A stretch of 64,000 nt of DNA. Source: Nephrocerus scutellatus (lineage: Eukaryota; Arthropoda; Insecta; Diptera; Pipunculidae). The DNA lies in contig OX352763.1 in assembly GCA_947095585.1 (NCBI GenBank), forward strand, positions 41,900,010 to 41,964,009. The letters are read 5' to 3'. Shown piece by piece: positions 11,221 through 24,270 of this stretch (position 1 is its first letter; each line of letters begins with the position of its first letter). The notes beneath the pieces are model-generated. The model made no database searches, was not told where the DNA came from, and saw nothing but the letters and a program-made list of their open reading frames with translations. The translations under genes were made by a program, and so were the position numbers.

Positions 11221-12059
11221 AATAGTCTTCTAATTTATCAAGTTCCTAGTTCAAGTTCGAGTACAACTGTCCTGTGTGTACGAGTATATCGGCTGTCGCG
11301 AATTTAATTTCCCGTTTTAAGACCAATTTTTAATCGAATGCTGAGCAGTCATTTCAAAAACTAAAAGAAACGAAGCAACGAATGGAAATATCCTGCCGTA
11401 AATAACTTCCGTCGCTTGCTGGTTTCCTTCAACTTTTACGTTGTAATGAGAAATGCTTTTTGCATGCTTCAGGGAATTGGCAGTCTGAACAAAACACGAC
11501 ACATGTAAACAATTAAGTAAACTTCCCTTATGTATGGCCCGTCTAGAACAGTGCCAATCAGTAGTTGGTCTGACCCGCCACAGGTTATTGGCGATCGCAA
11601 TCGGCATCGCAACAACCAATGCGCAGTTCGATGTTTCCTATCGAATCGATGGTGATTTTCCGTCTGTTTACATTTTCGTGAAAAGTTAAATTTAATCATT
11701 TTCTCATACAAACTTTGGCGTAAACAAAAGAATTTCACTGCAACATGTTGTATATACGTACATATAATTGCGGTAGACGGGAAGGAGGTGGAGACGGACG
11801 CACATCATCGGTAGTTTATAAATAATTTCAGTTACTTAGGTCGGACATCGATTCTGTCGATGTTTATACCATAACTCGCCTCGTGCGGAGCAAGAAATAG
11901 TCTGCCAGAAGTTCGAGTAAATTACCACTTTTTTTTTCTATTCTCAAAATTGACTGCTTCAACGACTTTGTTGAATAAATGAAATTTGTTGTTTCTCGTT
12001 TGTTCGAAATCATTTAGTAAAAACTAAAAAAAATATTTTTAAGTCAAACAAAGTCAAAC
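11221..12059. other. Intronic sequence, no gene seen
   Basis: No recognisable element. The minus-strand ORFs at 11317-11738 overlap in two frames and have no motif. Confidence 0.35.
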
Positions 12060-12074
12060 TCATGTAATTCTCTC

Positions 12075-12290
12075 AAAATTCTCTAATCGGGGATGGAAAA
12101 TTTGAATAAAATTTTATACGAGAGCCCTTCACCCTGGGGCCCGATCACTATCAAATAATTTTAATAGAGTGTTGTCACTGGAGATACATACGTGTGCAAA
12201 GTTTGAATAAAATTGCACTTTAGGAAATAGATTAAAAATCAATCGCAAGATTTGGCGACAAACACATCTGGACAGATGTAAAACTCAGCT
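12075..12290 (-). repeat. Modular ACATGTGT repeat family, copy 1 (decayed)
   Basis: It opens with AAATTCTCTAATCGGGGAT, then AGTTTGAATAAAAT, GGGGCCCGATCACT, GGAGATACATACGTGTGCAA and AATCAATCGCAAGATT. These are the landmarks of the family described at 55496-56292, in reverse orientation. The distal end motif is lost. Confidence 0.6.
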
Positions 12291-12659
12291 AATTCGGGAT
12301 TCGGTAACTGCTTGGAGGGATAATATCCTATTCGCTTCACTTCATTATTCAATTCAATACGAGTGAAACCTCGTTTTACTCATTTATATTAGAGAAGAAT
12401 GTATGTTTGATATAATGAATGTAGTAATGATTGACGAACGAAAGAAATTCGATCGATAAATATAAAACGAAAAAGAACGAAAGTTATTCGAAGACTTACT
12501 AAAGACCTTGTAAGTCAAAAGAACAAGGAAGGCGTAAAAAACGTTGGACCGAGCTAGGTCTTAGGGTACATGAATTGATTGATCCTGAATAAATAAAGTG
12601 TAAGACCAGAACGAATGAGTAAATAAATAGTCATATAATGATGGCGTCTGTGGTGCAAT

Positions 12660-13179
12660 AGTATATTACAGAACGAGCAAGGAAAGTGGAGTTCGGCAAT
12701 CTAACGAGCACGATTAGCACTTTTCTGCAAGTCATGTACGCTATTTTTCACGCGTCCAAACCGGTTTTTTCTTTGCTAAATCGAGAGAGAAGCAGAAATG
12801 TGAGAATGTGTGTTCGCTGTGACTGCAGTAAATAACAAAGAAATGAAAAGTGAAAATGCCCATAGACGAAAGTGACTGTTTCGTACGCTATAAACTAGCC
12901 TCGAAAGTAGCCCATAACAACACTAGTTATGTTATGATATAAACGTCTTTTGTTATTTACTACAATCTCAGCGAACACATTGCGCATGAGCAATACTTCT
13001 CTTTTGTTTGTCGTTTGTGATTTCTGCTTCTCTCTCGATTTAGCAAGAAAACCGGTTTGGACGCGTGAAAAATTAATTTCTTTGTTATTTACTGCAGTCA
13101 CAGTCGGCTACCGCCTCGTTCGTCAAGCTTCGACATCGCACGATAAACTCCACTTTCCTTGCTCGTTCTGTAATATACT
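12660..13179. mobile_element. Foldback-like element with long imperfect inverted arms (about 520 bp)
   Basis: The left arm begins AGTATATTACAGAACGAGCA. The right arm, reversed, begins with the same run plus AGGAAAGTGGAG. Inner arm pairs also match: the GACGCGTGAAAAATT/ACGCGTCCAAACCGGTTTT blocks with GATTTAGC and TCTCTCTCGA (12750-12800 against 13020-13070), and GTGTTCGCTG ... TAAATAACAAA (12810-12841 against 12946-12980). The whole unit could fold into a long interrupted hairpin. It has no coding capacity. No clear target duplication was found. Confidence 0.65.
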
Positions 13180-13184
13180 TTACC

Positions 13185-13499
13185 CGACGATATGAACTAT
13201 GTGGTCGTCTTTCCCTGCTAATTTGGAGAGCGGAGGAGGGGATGTTTCCAAGGTCGTGGAATTGCTTAATGGTCAAGACGGACATATAAAGAAATCGCTT
13301 AATGCCAAAAGGTGGGAAAGCAATGTGGGGTTTACTCCTCATAAAGCTAAAATCGATGCTGTGAATAAAAGAGTTCGCGGGAACCCAAAATTGGTAAATG
13401 CCTAGTCGATGTAAAGAATAATGAATGAATTTCTAAAACATGACATTTTTTTGTAAAGATTTGGGCTTACAGCCAGAATCAGTTAACTTAAGATTTAAA
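13185..13499. other. Short stretch between elements
   Basis: A 68-codon + strand frame (13199-13405) has normal-looking composition but no motif I recognise. It could be a scrap of a transposon ORF. Confidence 0.25.
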
Positions 13500-15395
13500 A
13501 CCACGCACGCGTTAAGAGGGTTGCACCCTTATAATGCTAAGCTCGGCTATATGCTTGACACAGCGTGGGCGTTAAGGAAAAGGAGGAGAAAAGAGGAGAT
13601 GTCTATGAGCTTGTGTTTTAAATGCCTGTGGATCATAGTGATGTGAAAAGACAGAGCTTGGCAGAGCATTCCACATACGTTTTGTACGGCTGAAGAACGA
13701 ATCCCTGAAACTAACTGTACGTCCGAAGATGGGCTTGACGGTAAACTGATGAGCATTTAGAGCACAGCTGGCTATTTCTCCTGAGCACCGCTGGTGGAAG
13801 AAACGATAAAACAGTAACAAGCAGGAAACGTCCCTGCGGTGATCAAGCGAATCTATTGATTTCGCTATATTTGCGTCACAGATAATTTTTATCGCGCTGT
13901 TTTGAAATCTATCTAGCTGATGCAAAGTAGTTTTAGGCGCACCAGACCAGATATCGCAATTGTACTCAAGTTTAGGGCGAATAAAAGCCTTGTAGATCGT
14001 AGCCAGATCAGAGGGAGTGAAATATTTCTTGCACCGGGCTAGAAAACAGTTCGCAGCATTTTTGGCGACGGTAAATATGTGGTCATTCCAACGAAGCTTG
14101 TCGTCGTTAACGCACATAACGAGAATTGCGAGATTTTCAGTTTCCTCGATGCAAGTGCCATTCATGGATAATGGCATGGGATTTAGGATTCGCTTGGACG
14201 ACAGAAGACGGCATTGGGTTTTGGAAGCGTTAAATTCTACTCGATGGTTTTCTCCCCATTGTATTATGCTGTCTAGGTCAGAATTTAACGTGCTTAACAT
14301 ACGTTATTGTTTGAGTTCCACATGAGAAGTGGAGGGACTTATATTAGAAGCTGAGTGAGCTGTCGTCAGCGAAAGAGTGAATTGTATTGGAAGTCACAGA
14401 GAAGAGATCATTAATAAAACTTAGGAGGAAGCAAGCATTTTGGAAAAAAGAGCTTGATGCCAAACTCTATCAAATGCCTTAGAAATATCGAGTGAAACAG
14501 CTTTGCTTTCTCCAAATTGATGCAAAGACCGGTTCCACTATTGGGTGAGATATACCATCAAATCGCCAATAGAACGAAATCTATACTGCCGGTCACTAAG
14601 CATTTCGTTGGTTTTAAGATATTTCTTGAGCTGACAATTGATCAGCGTTTCAATGACCTTGGAAATAATGAATGTAAGTGCTATGGGTCGATGCGAAGAA
14701 GGAGAGGACGGCTCGCCTTTTTTAGGTATGGGCTGGATAAAGGCTGTTTTCCAACTACTCAATGCAATACACAATCTGGAAGCGTTGAGTTAGCTGCAAA
14801 ATGCGCAGCAAGCAGATTGGCCTTATCTATAGAGTTGACAACTGGAATGTCATTATAAATAAGCGTTGGAATCGACGAAGAGGCTGTATTTTTGATTCTT
14901 TTTACAAATGACCAACAATTTTTACTACCTTTGGGACAATGTAGTATTTTTTCCCCCAATTTTTGGTCGTAGGCGAATTTGACTCGCCGAAGGCATTGCA
15001 ATCATTTCTGGCTCGTTTAAAATTTTTTTTGGGTTTTCCTCAGCAGGGTTTGCTTTGTAAAACCGAAAGCAAACCTCTCTAATCCTATTTGAAGCCTCTT
15101 TACAGCTCGAGTCATACCATCCATTTTCCTTTGGTTTAACAGACTTATTCCTGGAAGGGATAAAGTCGCTCATACCAATAAGGATGATTTTTGTGATTGC
15201 ATCCACGTTTTTAGCGCGAACCAATAGCGATCAGTTAATTCTCCCAAAGAAGTTGTTAAGGTCGTCCCAATTGGCTATTTCGTATTGCCATGCTGTTTTT
15301 TTGGGAGTTTTTTCTTTAACTACGTGGTTTATTAACGAGGAAGTAGCTAATACAACACAATGGTATGACGAGCCTATACGGCTAAACAAATAATC
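13500..15395 (-). mobile_element. CR1/jockey-like non-LTR retrotransposon, decayed
   Basis: On the minus strand, from high to low coordinate, it reads: linker YDSSCKEASNRIREVCFRFY (about 15100), KRIKNTASSS, WKTAFIQPIPKKGEPSS and HRPIALTFIISKVIE (RT start, about 14700), SLDISKAFDRVWHQAL (motif A, about 14480), ADDSSLS (catalytic box, about 14370), then a 242-codon frame (14300-13572). That frame has WGENHRVEFNASKTQ, WNDHIFTVAKNAANCFL, YKAFIRPKLEYNCDIWSGAP and RTKRMWNALPSSVF. Order and motifs fit the CR1/jockey group. Several frameshifts and stops make it inactive. Confidence 0.72.
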
Positions 15396-15415
15396 TCTTA
15401 ACCAAACAGTATGTC

Positions 15416-15850
15416 CTAAAATTGGCTTAAGGGTAAATCAAAGAACGATACCTCGAGAATTGTGTCTGAATGAAATAGAATTTTCTCTTGAGCTCCGCTG
15501 GTGGTAGAAACGATGAAACTGTGAAACTGTGTCAAGCAGGAAACATTCCTGCAGTGATTGAGCGAATCTTTTGCCTTCGCAATGTTTTCGTCACCAATAA
15601 GTTTTAACACTCGGTTTTGTATTCTATCTATCTATTTAGCAGATGCAAGGTAATTTTTGGAACACCTGACCTAAAGTTGGGGCCGAATGAACGCATTGTA
15701 TAGGGATTTATGATATAGGGATTGAAATATTTATAGCACCATGTTGGAACACCTAAACATTTTGGCAACGACGAAATTGTAGTCGTTCCGACAAAGCTTG
15801 TCTTTATCGAACATACCGAGAATCGCGAGTTTTTCTGTTTCATCTATGCA
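15416..15850 (-). mobile_element. Second fragment of the CR1/jockey-like family
   Basis: It repeats parts of 13640-14170 in degraded form: GDENIAKAKDSLNHCRNVSC, GVPKITLHLLNR and KGTCIDETEKLAILGMFDKD. It lies directly beside the longer copy but with different substitutions, so it is a separate insertion. Confidence 0.6.
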
Positions 15851-18490
15851 AGTGCCTTTATTGGAAGTTTTCGGGCAAACAGGTTCAAAAAGCATTTGTT
15901 TATGAGATGGATATTCAAAGAATAATAAAGACAGACTTATGACAAAGCTGTATATATAGATCATCTATAGATACTGGTTTGCTCGTGCTACTGCTACTGA
16001 CGATCAGCTACTGGATTTTGTTTATCATGTTTCGATTAATTATTTACTTAAACTTCCCGTTTGCCCGTTTGTGCATAGCGTTGCTTAACATTTTCAACTT
16101 AGATCGATTTCAGTTCATTGTTGATTGATATCAAAGCGTCTGAGGATTTATTTTTCAAAAGCCCACTTAACTTTCGTATTGAAGGCGAGCATTGTAAGAC
16201 TGCTACTTGCGCCATTTTCTCATCCTGTACATGTATCAAAGCAGTATATATACTGCTTTGCATGTATTCCATTCCATCAAGTGGCACTTAATGACTCTTA
16301 AATATAATATAGATAAATGCCTACTCAGGTAGAACAGATATAACTTCCAATAATCACCGGAAGTCGAGCTGCAATAATAATTCCCTTCAAATGGGGGAAA
16401 CGTCGCAACAACAAGCGGCACACAGAAAACGGAAAACCTATCGTAAATCTCAAGGACATAAATGCCGCTCGACCGACTGATCGACTGATTAATCGCCGAA
16501 ACAGCAGCGGAACTATCAACTCATGCAGAGTATGCACTTCCGGTGCTAGATATGAAATTCCATCTCGAAAATGTTTTTTTTTTCCCACCGATATTTTCTA
16601 AAAATATTTCAAAGTCACAAAGAAAAATTAAAAAGGAAAAGGGAAAAAAATTCAAAAATTATATTTTCGGAAGGCGGGCGCACTTAAGCTACGAATAGTG
16701 AAGTGACAAGTACATGTCTTTCGATTGGAGGTGTACATAGCTAAAAATAGTTTCAAAATGGAAAACACCTTGCGTCGAGCGTCTTGATCGATGTCGGATG
16801 TCGTATGTCGATGGCGGTTCAAGCAATTCAATTGCTGTGCCCGGCTGGAACAGTTTTTTTTTTAGTGTAAAATATAAAGTGGAACCGGATGTGATAAAAA
16901 CGAAAACGTAGCACGTGCCAAATACCTAATTTTGCAATTTTACACTTGCACTTTCAGTACGCATACGCACCCAAATGGGGAATAGAGAAGATTGCGCCGA
17001 TTCGAATCCAAGAAAGAGTTTTTCAACCCTGAAATGTTCCAAGTATTTTAGGAATTATTTTTCTTTCAGCTTTTCCAGATCCGAAAAATATGGAAATTCT
17101 TTGATGAGAAAAAAGAAACACACTCGTGCGAGCAGATTCAGTTGAACTGCAGTTTTCCCACACATAACTACTGCTGGAGGAGGTGATCATAATGATGAGC
17201 ACGAGCGTTCCACGCCGTAAATGTAGAACAAACATAACACAAATTTTTATGGAAAATTATTACTTATTTGTTGTTGTTTTTTGTTTAGTTTTCCATATGC
17301 AGTGGATCGTGGGTGTAGGATGGGTATTCTTTCATCAGATGCTCATCATACACAACCATCAGCACACACATCAACGCAACAGCTGTAGAGGAAGTACGCG
17401 AGTATCACCTTTAATAGAGTCTCTGAAGTTCGAACTTACTGCGTCACTGCCATGCTTGCTATCGAGGAGATTTCCTTACAACACATTTCATCTTGCATCA
17501 GTGGCACATCTTAAATCACGGCGAGTTGAACAAAAACAACATCAAAAACATCAGTATTATCGTTTTCCTGTACACCAGGAGCTAAAAATGGCATCAGGCA
17601 GATGGGTGCACGCGAGCGCGTATTCAAAATACAATCCGCCGCGTCATGTAAGCGCTTGCTGCGAGTAGACTGGCACAGTAGAGGATAACTACTTACAGTT
17701 GTTGTGGTTCGCCCTTTACCGATTACCACGTGCCACTCTTGTCTATTTAATCGAGGTGATTATTTATATTTTGGATATTATTTTTTGTTGATTTTACGTA
17801 CTCGTGGAGGTTCGGATCCCCTACGACCGCGACGGTCCAGGGCAGATTTGCGGTGGCAATCACATACAAGGAGTTCCGCTTCGGCGATGATGGGCGAAGA
17901 CATCGAGCCCCACACGTTTCACTAAATCATTACCAAGGACAGCATGAAAATTTATGTGTAAGCAGACGACACATATGACGCGATTATTGTTTAACCCTTT
18001 TGATGGATGAATATGGTGAGATGGCTTACGGAATCTAGTTCTTTTGTATGGCGTGAGTAGAAAAATAAAAATCCATGAGCAATACAGATTAAAAAAAAAG
18101 AAAAAACACTTTTAGTAGGATCCAAGCACGATGTTATCGCCATAAACAAGAAACGCTGATTAGTGCAAAAAAAATTATCGTTTATCTTAGACTTTCAAAA
18201 AGAAAAAAAAAAAAACCAAAGTTGTATGTGTCTTAAAGACCCAGGACTTATGGCCTATTCAATTGTAGGTATCATTTCTATTCGCCATGGAAACTATTAT
18301 CGTTCTAAGCCTTCCCATTGAATTATGGAGTCATGACTTCCTAGCTTTTGCTAACGCCTTCCAATTCTGCAATCAATAAGAAACTAATTGGGCAACCAGA
18401 TTATAACGTATATGACAAAAAAATATTTAATATAGGCACCAAAAACTCGATTGTGCATTTACTGTCATATTTTAAAAGAATTTTTTATTT
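15851..18490. other. Intronic sequence, no gene supported
   Basis: Contains ORFs up to 161 codons (17183-17668, + strand), but they have His/Gln-rich chance-like composition, no splice context and no motif. 17790-17920 is locally GC-rich. I see no repeat family member here. Confidence 0.4.
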
Positions 18491-18500
18491 AGGAGCAGAT

Positions 18501-21500
18501 TTAGTTTTTTAAATAAATCATCATCATATTTGGCTCTACAACCGGTGTCCGATCCTGGCCTCCCGCAAAAAAATCTCTCCACCGGTCCCGATTTCGTGTT
18601 GATGTCGTCCAGTTTGGCATTCCTAAACTATGGGCGTCCTGGTCTACGCCATCCTTCCAGCGTAGGCTTGGCCGGCCTCGCTGCCGGGTTCCATAAATAC
18701 TACCGCAAAGGACTTTCCGAGCAGGATCATCTTCGCTCATGCGAGCTAGGTGTCCTGCCCACCGGAGCCTACCGAGCTTAATTCTCTTCACGATGTCGAC
18801 ATCGCGGTAACGCTCGTAGATCTCGTCATTATAGAGTCTCCGGAATCGTATGGCGCCAACAATTCTCCGTAAGACATTTCTGTTGAACGCGGCTAAGACG
18901 TCGGATTGCTTTTTGCTTAGCACCCAAGTATCGGATCCATATGTAGGTACTGGTATGACCATTGTCTTATATACCAGCAGCTTGGATGTTCTGGTTAAGT
19001 TCCTGGATTTAAAGAATCTTGACATACTATAGTATTCTTTGTTGGCTTTAAGCAACCGTGCGCGTATTTCTGGTTCCATGCTGTTATCGGCTGCTACGAG
19101 ATAGTTAAAGGATTCCACTACTTCAAATTTGCGCTCCACTTTTTGAATTGAGGGGCCTATGTTGGATCTTCTAGTCGCAGACGTGGCCAGCGTGTACTTT
19201 GTTTTGCTCTCATTTATGTGCAGCACCAGATTTCGTGCCGCCTGCTCGATCTGTATGAAAGTTTCCTGTACAGCTCTTGGGTTTCTACCAACGATGTCAA
19301 TATCGTCTGCGTAAGCCAGTATCTGAATGGACTTATAGAGGATTGTTCCTCTCGCCGTTACGTCAGAAACGCGGATCACCTTCTCCAACGGCAGGTTGAA
19401 GAGGACGCAGGCCAGGCATCCCCTTGTCGGAGCCCATTATAGATGTTGAATGGGGTTGATAGTGATCCGGATATTTTTACTTGGCTTATAACATTGGTCA
19501 TGGTCAACCCACATAGTCGTGTCATTTATTTATTTGGGATGTCGAATTCTCTCATGGCTTTATAAAGTTCTACTCTGGCTATGCTATCATAGGCGGCTTT
19601 AAAGTCTATAAAAAGATAGTGTAGTCAGTTTTGAAACTCTAGACATTTTTCCATCACCTGCCTAAGGGTGTAAAGCTGATCAGTTGTTGATTTTCTTAGG
19701 ATGAAGCCACACTGGAATGAACCAATGATGACACTAGTGTGTAGGGCTATCCTGTCTTGAAGGATAGAGGAGAAAATATTATACCCGGTACTCAACAACG
19801 TTATACCACGATAATTGCTGCAGGTTGTGGTATCTCCTTTCTTATGTATTGCTCACATGATGCCTCTTTGCCAGTCTACTGGCTTCGCTTTTTTTATACT
19901 TGCACTATTAGCTCATGAACTGCTTGGTGTATTGCGGGGCCTCCTGTTTTAATCAGCTCCACTGGGATACCATCAGATCACGGTTCCTTATTATTTTTGA
20001 GCCGATTTATCGCTCTGCTAACTTCGTCTATGCTTGGTGGCGGCAGCATAGTGTGGTCTTTGGTCATTGGTGGAGCCTCCACTTCCTCACTAAGCTGGCC
20101 CTTAAGCAACTCATGAAAGTGCTCTTCCAATCGCTTTAAGATGCCTTTGAGATCGACGATCAGATTACCCTCTTTTTCTTTGCAGTATGTGCAACGCGGT
20201 GTGTATTGCGTCATACCGCGGACTCTTTGGTATAGAACTTCCATGACTGGTGCGGTCCTCGCTTGCTGAACTGTTCTAGTTCACGGACGAGATTCTTCTC
20301 CCTGGCTGCATTCTTTTGCCGATGATCTGTTTTTTTTATATCTTCTGAGCTCTTTATATTCATCTTTGCGTGCCCCCGTTCTATGAGATTGTTGCATTGC
20401 TCGGTACGCAACATTTTTTCGTTCAGTCGCTAGCTTACATTCGTCATCGAACCAGTCGTTCCAATCTCTACGATTTTTGCATAAGATGAAGTCAGCAGTA
20501 CTAGTGACAGTACTCTTAAGGCGTGTCCATTTCTCTTACACGCCTGACATCTCAGCCCCAGGACTTACTCTCCCAGCATTTAGGGCAAGTCCTATCGCTT
20601 GACCGTAGTTGTTTTTGGTTACTTCGTTTCGAACGGCAGCCGTGTTGACTCAAATCTGATTCGCGAATCTACTACGGTCAAGCGATAGGACTTGCCCTAA
20701 ATGCTGTCTTTCTTGATGATGCAATCTGCGCTCGGAGCACTACACCAACAAGATAGTGGTCCTTTCTTTAGGTGTTTATACCATCATCAGGCACGGGTTG
20801 CGGCGGCGGTCTATCTGATTGCGAGTGGCTCCATCAAGGGATACCCAGGTGGCTTTGTGGATATTTTTACGTGCAAACCTTGTACTCGCAACGACCATAT
20901 TTTTGCTTGCTGCCATCCTATGACTTGTTGTCCATTGTCATTAGTATTCTCGTGTAAGCTATGGGTGCCAATATACTGCCGGAACGCTGGCTGACCTATT
21001 TTGGCATTCATATCACCCAGAATGATTTTTACATCATACTGAGGGCAGGCATGGAGTTCCCGTTCAAAGAATTTTAAAGAATTCTTCTTTTTCATCATTT
21101 GGGGAATCCTCTGTAGGTGCGTGAACATTTAAATTTGCCCCGCACGCGAAAGGTGCATAGCCGTTCATTAACGGTTTCATTATTTTGCTGACTAGAAACC
21201 CCACCCCGAGCACATGATGTCTTGCATGACATATTCTGATTTTTGTAAGACACCATTCCCCGTCAATTGCATCACCTGAATTGCTGTTATGTCAACATTA
21301 TAGTTGGACAGGGTATCGGCTAGCTGCTTTACAGCTCGAGCTCTATACAGTGAGCGTACGTTTCATGTGAAAATTCTTAAATCGCTTAGCCGTTTTCGTT
21401 GCCGTGGTCGTTGTCGTTCATCAGTGTATCCGAGGCTGATTTGGGGTTCCGTAATATGGTTTTTTAGGTGTCAGGTTATTGGCCTCGCGCCAACCTTACT
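18501..21500 (-). mobile_element. RTE-like non-LTR retrotransposon, family B, decayed
   Basis: On the minus strand it runs from an endonuclease segment (YDVKIILGDMNAKIGQPAF at about 21025-20990, then NTNDNGQQVI) through a linker (AREKNLVRELEQF, SIDEVSRAINRLKNNKEP) to a 295-codon frame (19388-18501). That frame has ILAYADDIDIVGRN (catalytic box), HINESKTKYTLA, VESFNYLVAADN, YKTMVIPVPTYGSDTW, RLRWAGHLARMSEDDP and RDRWRDFFAGGQDR. It ends in CAT/ATG-type triplets (18521-18530), a tail typical of the family. A 35-bp inverted duplication interrupts it at 20575-20705. Confidence 0.72.
20575..20705. repeat. Perfect 35-bp inverted repeat, 61-nt loop
   Basis: 20575-20609 is the exact reverse complement of 20671-20705 (arm begins AGCATTTAGGGCAAGTCCTA). 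Both arms correspond to one stretch of the family B element, as shown by the single-copy order in the related fragment at 45230-45290. One arm is therefore a local inverted copy, as expected from template switching during replication or repair. Confidence 0.8.
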
Positions 21501-23990
21501 TTGATCCGATCATTTCCCTTTTCCTGTATTGGAGGAAAATTATCAGCGGCCACCACGTAGTGGTTTTTGTATAAATCGAGAGATTTGCCGACAATTTAGC
21601 GTTCAGTATTGATACTGAGGTCGTCTAAAGTCTCTATCTTTTTGCTAATTCGGAGGACTAAAATCACACGAACGAAGTGGCCAGTAGATTGGCTAATTTC
21701 TGAAGATAACACAGTCACCACTTCAATTACTCGACTGTTTGGCCAACTGTGTGTGTCAACATAGTCTGGTAGCGTTCGACAGCATAACTGAAGGAGAAGT
21801 ATGGGTCAACGGCGATTAAATGGGAGGTTTAGAGTGTGGAAACAAAGCTCAGCTTGCTGCAATTTTCATTTTATATAAATAATTTTTTTAGAATTATTTA
21901 TTTGATGCAATTATACATCGTATTATTTAATACTAAAGTACTTGATTCATTTTTTCCTCTTCTGATAACGCTGAGATTTTAAAATCAACCCGTAACCGAA
22001 AACGTAAAACGATCATCAACTTTACATTTGTATGGAGTAATTTAGTGGCGTTTCGGTGACAACGTGAGGGTGATAATAATTTTTTCAAAATTATCCACAG
22101 TTCCCTAACCATTGGAATATAATAACTATGTACGTGCAAAAATCCATCCAGCAAAACTAACAAAACACACCCAAGACACCGACCACATACTCTGCCGAAT
22201 TCCGAGCTGCGCACCCATTGAGCGCTGTGGCAAATATACAAAAGCCAGAGGTTTGGACTAAATTCGAAAATACGCACCTTGCCAAAGACAGTATCATAAT
22301 TTATTCACAATCGTGCAGACCCCATGAATTTCCACGTAAGTAATTTGAAATTCCATTTATCCAAATGACGATTAAGTTGGCCACGCCGTTGGCCGAACTG
22401 ATCGTCGTCGATTTCTAATGAAAATTGCACGCGCAAAGAAAGACTCAATGGGCTGAGTGAGTGTTTGTAGTTGTATGAGTTTGGGCACGACTTTGCGAAA
22501 CAAATTTTAAATTCCAATTTTGTTTGAAACTCCTGTTGTGACTAGATATAGGTTACCATCAGTAATCGTCTATCACTACATATGTTCAAGGTTTGAGTGA
22601 ACGTTGCGTCGCCAAATCTTTGACCGTATCCTACAAAATCGAATATTGATTCAATGATCATGATCGTGACGGTGCATTTCTGATTTGTGATCACTTGTCA
22701 ATATATTCGTGCAGGATTTCTATCTATTCAAAGGACAAACCTTTGATGCGATTGAAAGTCCCGATAGCAGTCGCGCTACAGAATATAAAATAGTTTATGT
22801 AACAGTTGGGAAACATCCTGTTGCAGGTCCCAAATCTTCAGCAGGTCAGTAATAATTATTATTCTTCATCTTCTTTTATGTCCTCAAATCCCTAAGAGGG
22901 GACAACAACAGGATATCACACCAAACACACGAGAATTCAGTAGCCAGAATGAACATAAATTTTGACGACTTTTTGATTCTCTCTTACCTGAAAATGGCAT
23001 AACCTTTATTATACTCATATGTACGTCCTCCAGAAGGACGGAAGAAAGTGACGGGAACCACAAAACAAATATTGAACACTTCAACGTACTTCAAGTACGA
23101 GTACGTTCCTTTAATTTACGCAATCAATTAATATGTGATCGCCATTTAAAGTAACATTCCATTGAAACCAGATAATGAATCCTTTGGAAGAGTTATATAT
23201 TTTTCGGATATAAACGGCTTCCTTCAAAGGGATCAATAATCAATGGTTAAAATGGTGAAATAGGTTTTATGGTGAAATTATCCATTTCAGAAACTATAAT
23301 AAATTTTATTGTTAGAAATGATTTCTATTTTCTATGAAAGCCCTATTTCCGAAAGTATTAAACAGCTCATAAAGTTAATTACTTTTTTCTACAATAGTCT
23401 TCTAGGGTTTGTTACTCTAACTTTCATAATTTTACGATGTCTCCTGCAGACATGAAACATTTTATTGCTCTGACGTTCATTAATAGAATAGTAATTCCTT
23501 ATTGCCTGCGATTTTCTGGGAAAATACATTAACAATAAGGCCTATCAAATAGCATTAAGGCATAAATGCTTAAAGGGCCAAGCACGATCAACTACAAGTC
23601 TCAAATAAAACTTTATAGGTAAAAGTATGCCTGGATATGATCAACTGTTACATTTACTAGTATTTATATAAAGCAATAAAATCTTAATAGTATTCTTTTT
23701 AAAAGAAAAAGGTTAACAGTGTATACCATGAGGTATAACATGCCGCTCTAAGTCAAAACTGATGGCCAACTTAATGGATTCCTTTGACAAAATATCAAAG
23801 GAAGATTTCCATTTATTTTGGTTTGTTATTGGTTGCTACAAATGTCCAATCAAAAAGTCCAACTATTAATTATGTTGCGTGAACTCACGCACATTCCTGT
23901 TAGTTAGTAACTTGAAAGAGCATGCCAAAAAATGTAGATATCATCTGCTGAGTTATATTTAATGTTAATGCTTCCTAAAGATAACATACA
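21501..23990. other. Intronic sequence, no gene supported
   Basis: ORFs at 21933-22277 and 22305-22517 (minus) have no motif or splice support. No clear repeat family member was found. Confidence 0.4.
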
Positions 23991-23994
23991 AAAT

Positions 23995-24270
23995 AAAGCC
24001 AAAAAAACAACCCAAAAAAATTTCTCATCTAAATTCTCTAATAGGAGATACATATGTGTGCAAAGCTTGAACCGGGTTTATTTGGAAAAAATTAATTTTA
24101 GAGCCCCTTCACCTCAAATTTTTTTCAAAAACTTTTGTCAACGGAGATACTCATGTGTAAAAGAAAAAATTTGTATGGGAGCTCCCGACCTTGGGGTCCG
24201 ATCACTTCCAACTTTCAATGATAAGTTTTGTCATCGGAGAAACACATGTACTTAAAATTTAAAGTCTTAC
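23995..24270 (-). repeat. Modular repeat family, copy 2 (truncated)
   Basis: The terminal segment AAAAACAACCCAAAAAAATT, then CTAAATTCTCTAATAGGAGA, then two modules with ACATATGTGTGCAAAG, GGAGATACTCATGTG, GGGGTCCGATCACTTCCAA and CATCGGAGAAACACATGT. The other end is missing. Confidence 0.7.

Noticed and set aside
17183..17668. 161-codon + strand ORF, possible nested gene in the wgn intron
   Set aside because: Composition is His/Gln-rich and irregular. There are no domains, no good splice or start context and an opposing overlapping ORF. Most likely chance.
21933..22277. 114-codon minus-strand ORF as a possible secreted protein
   Set aside because: No start context, splice signals or conserved motif. 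It sits in AT-rich intronic sequence.
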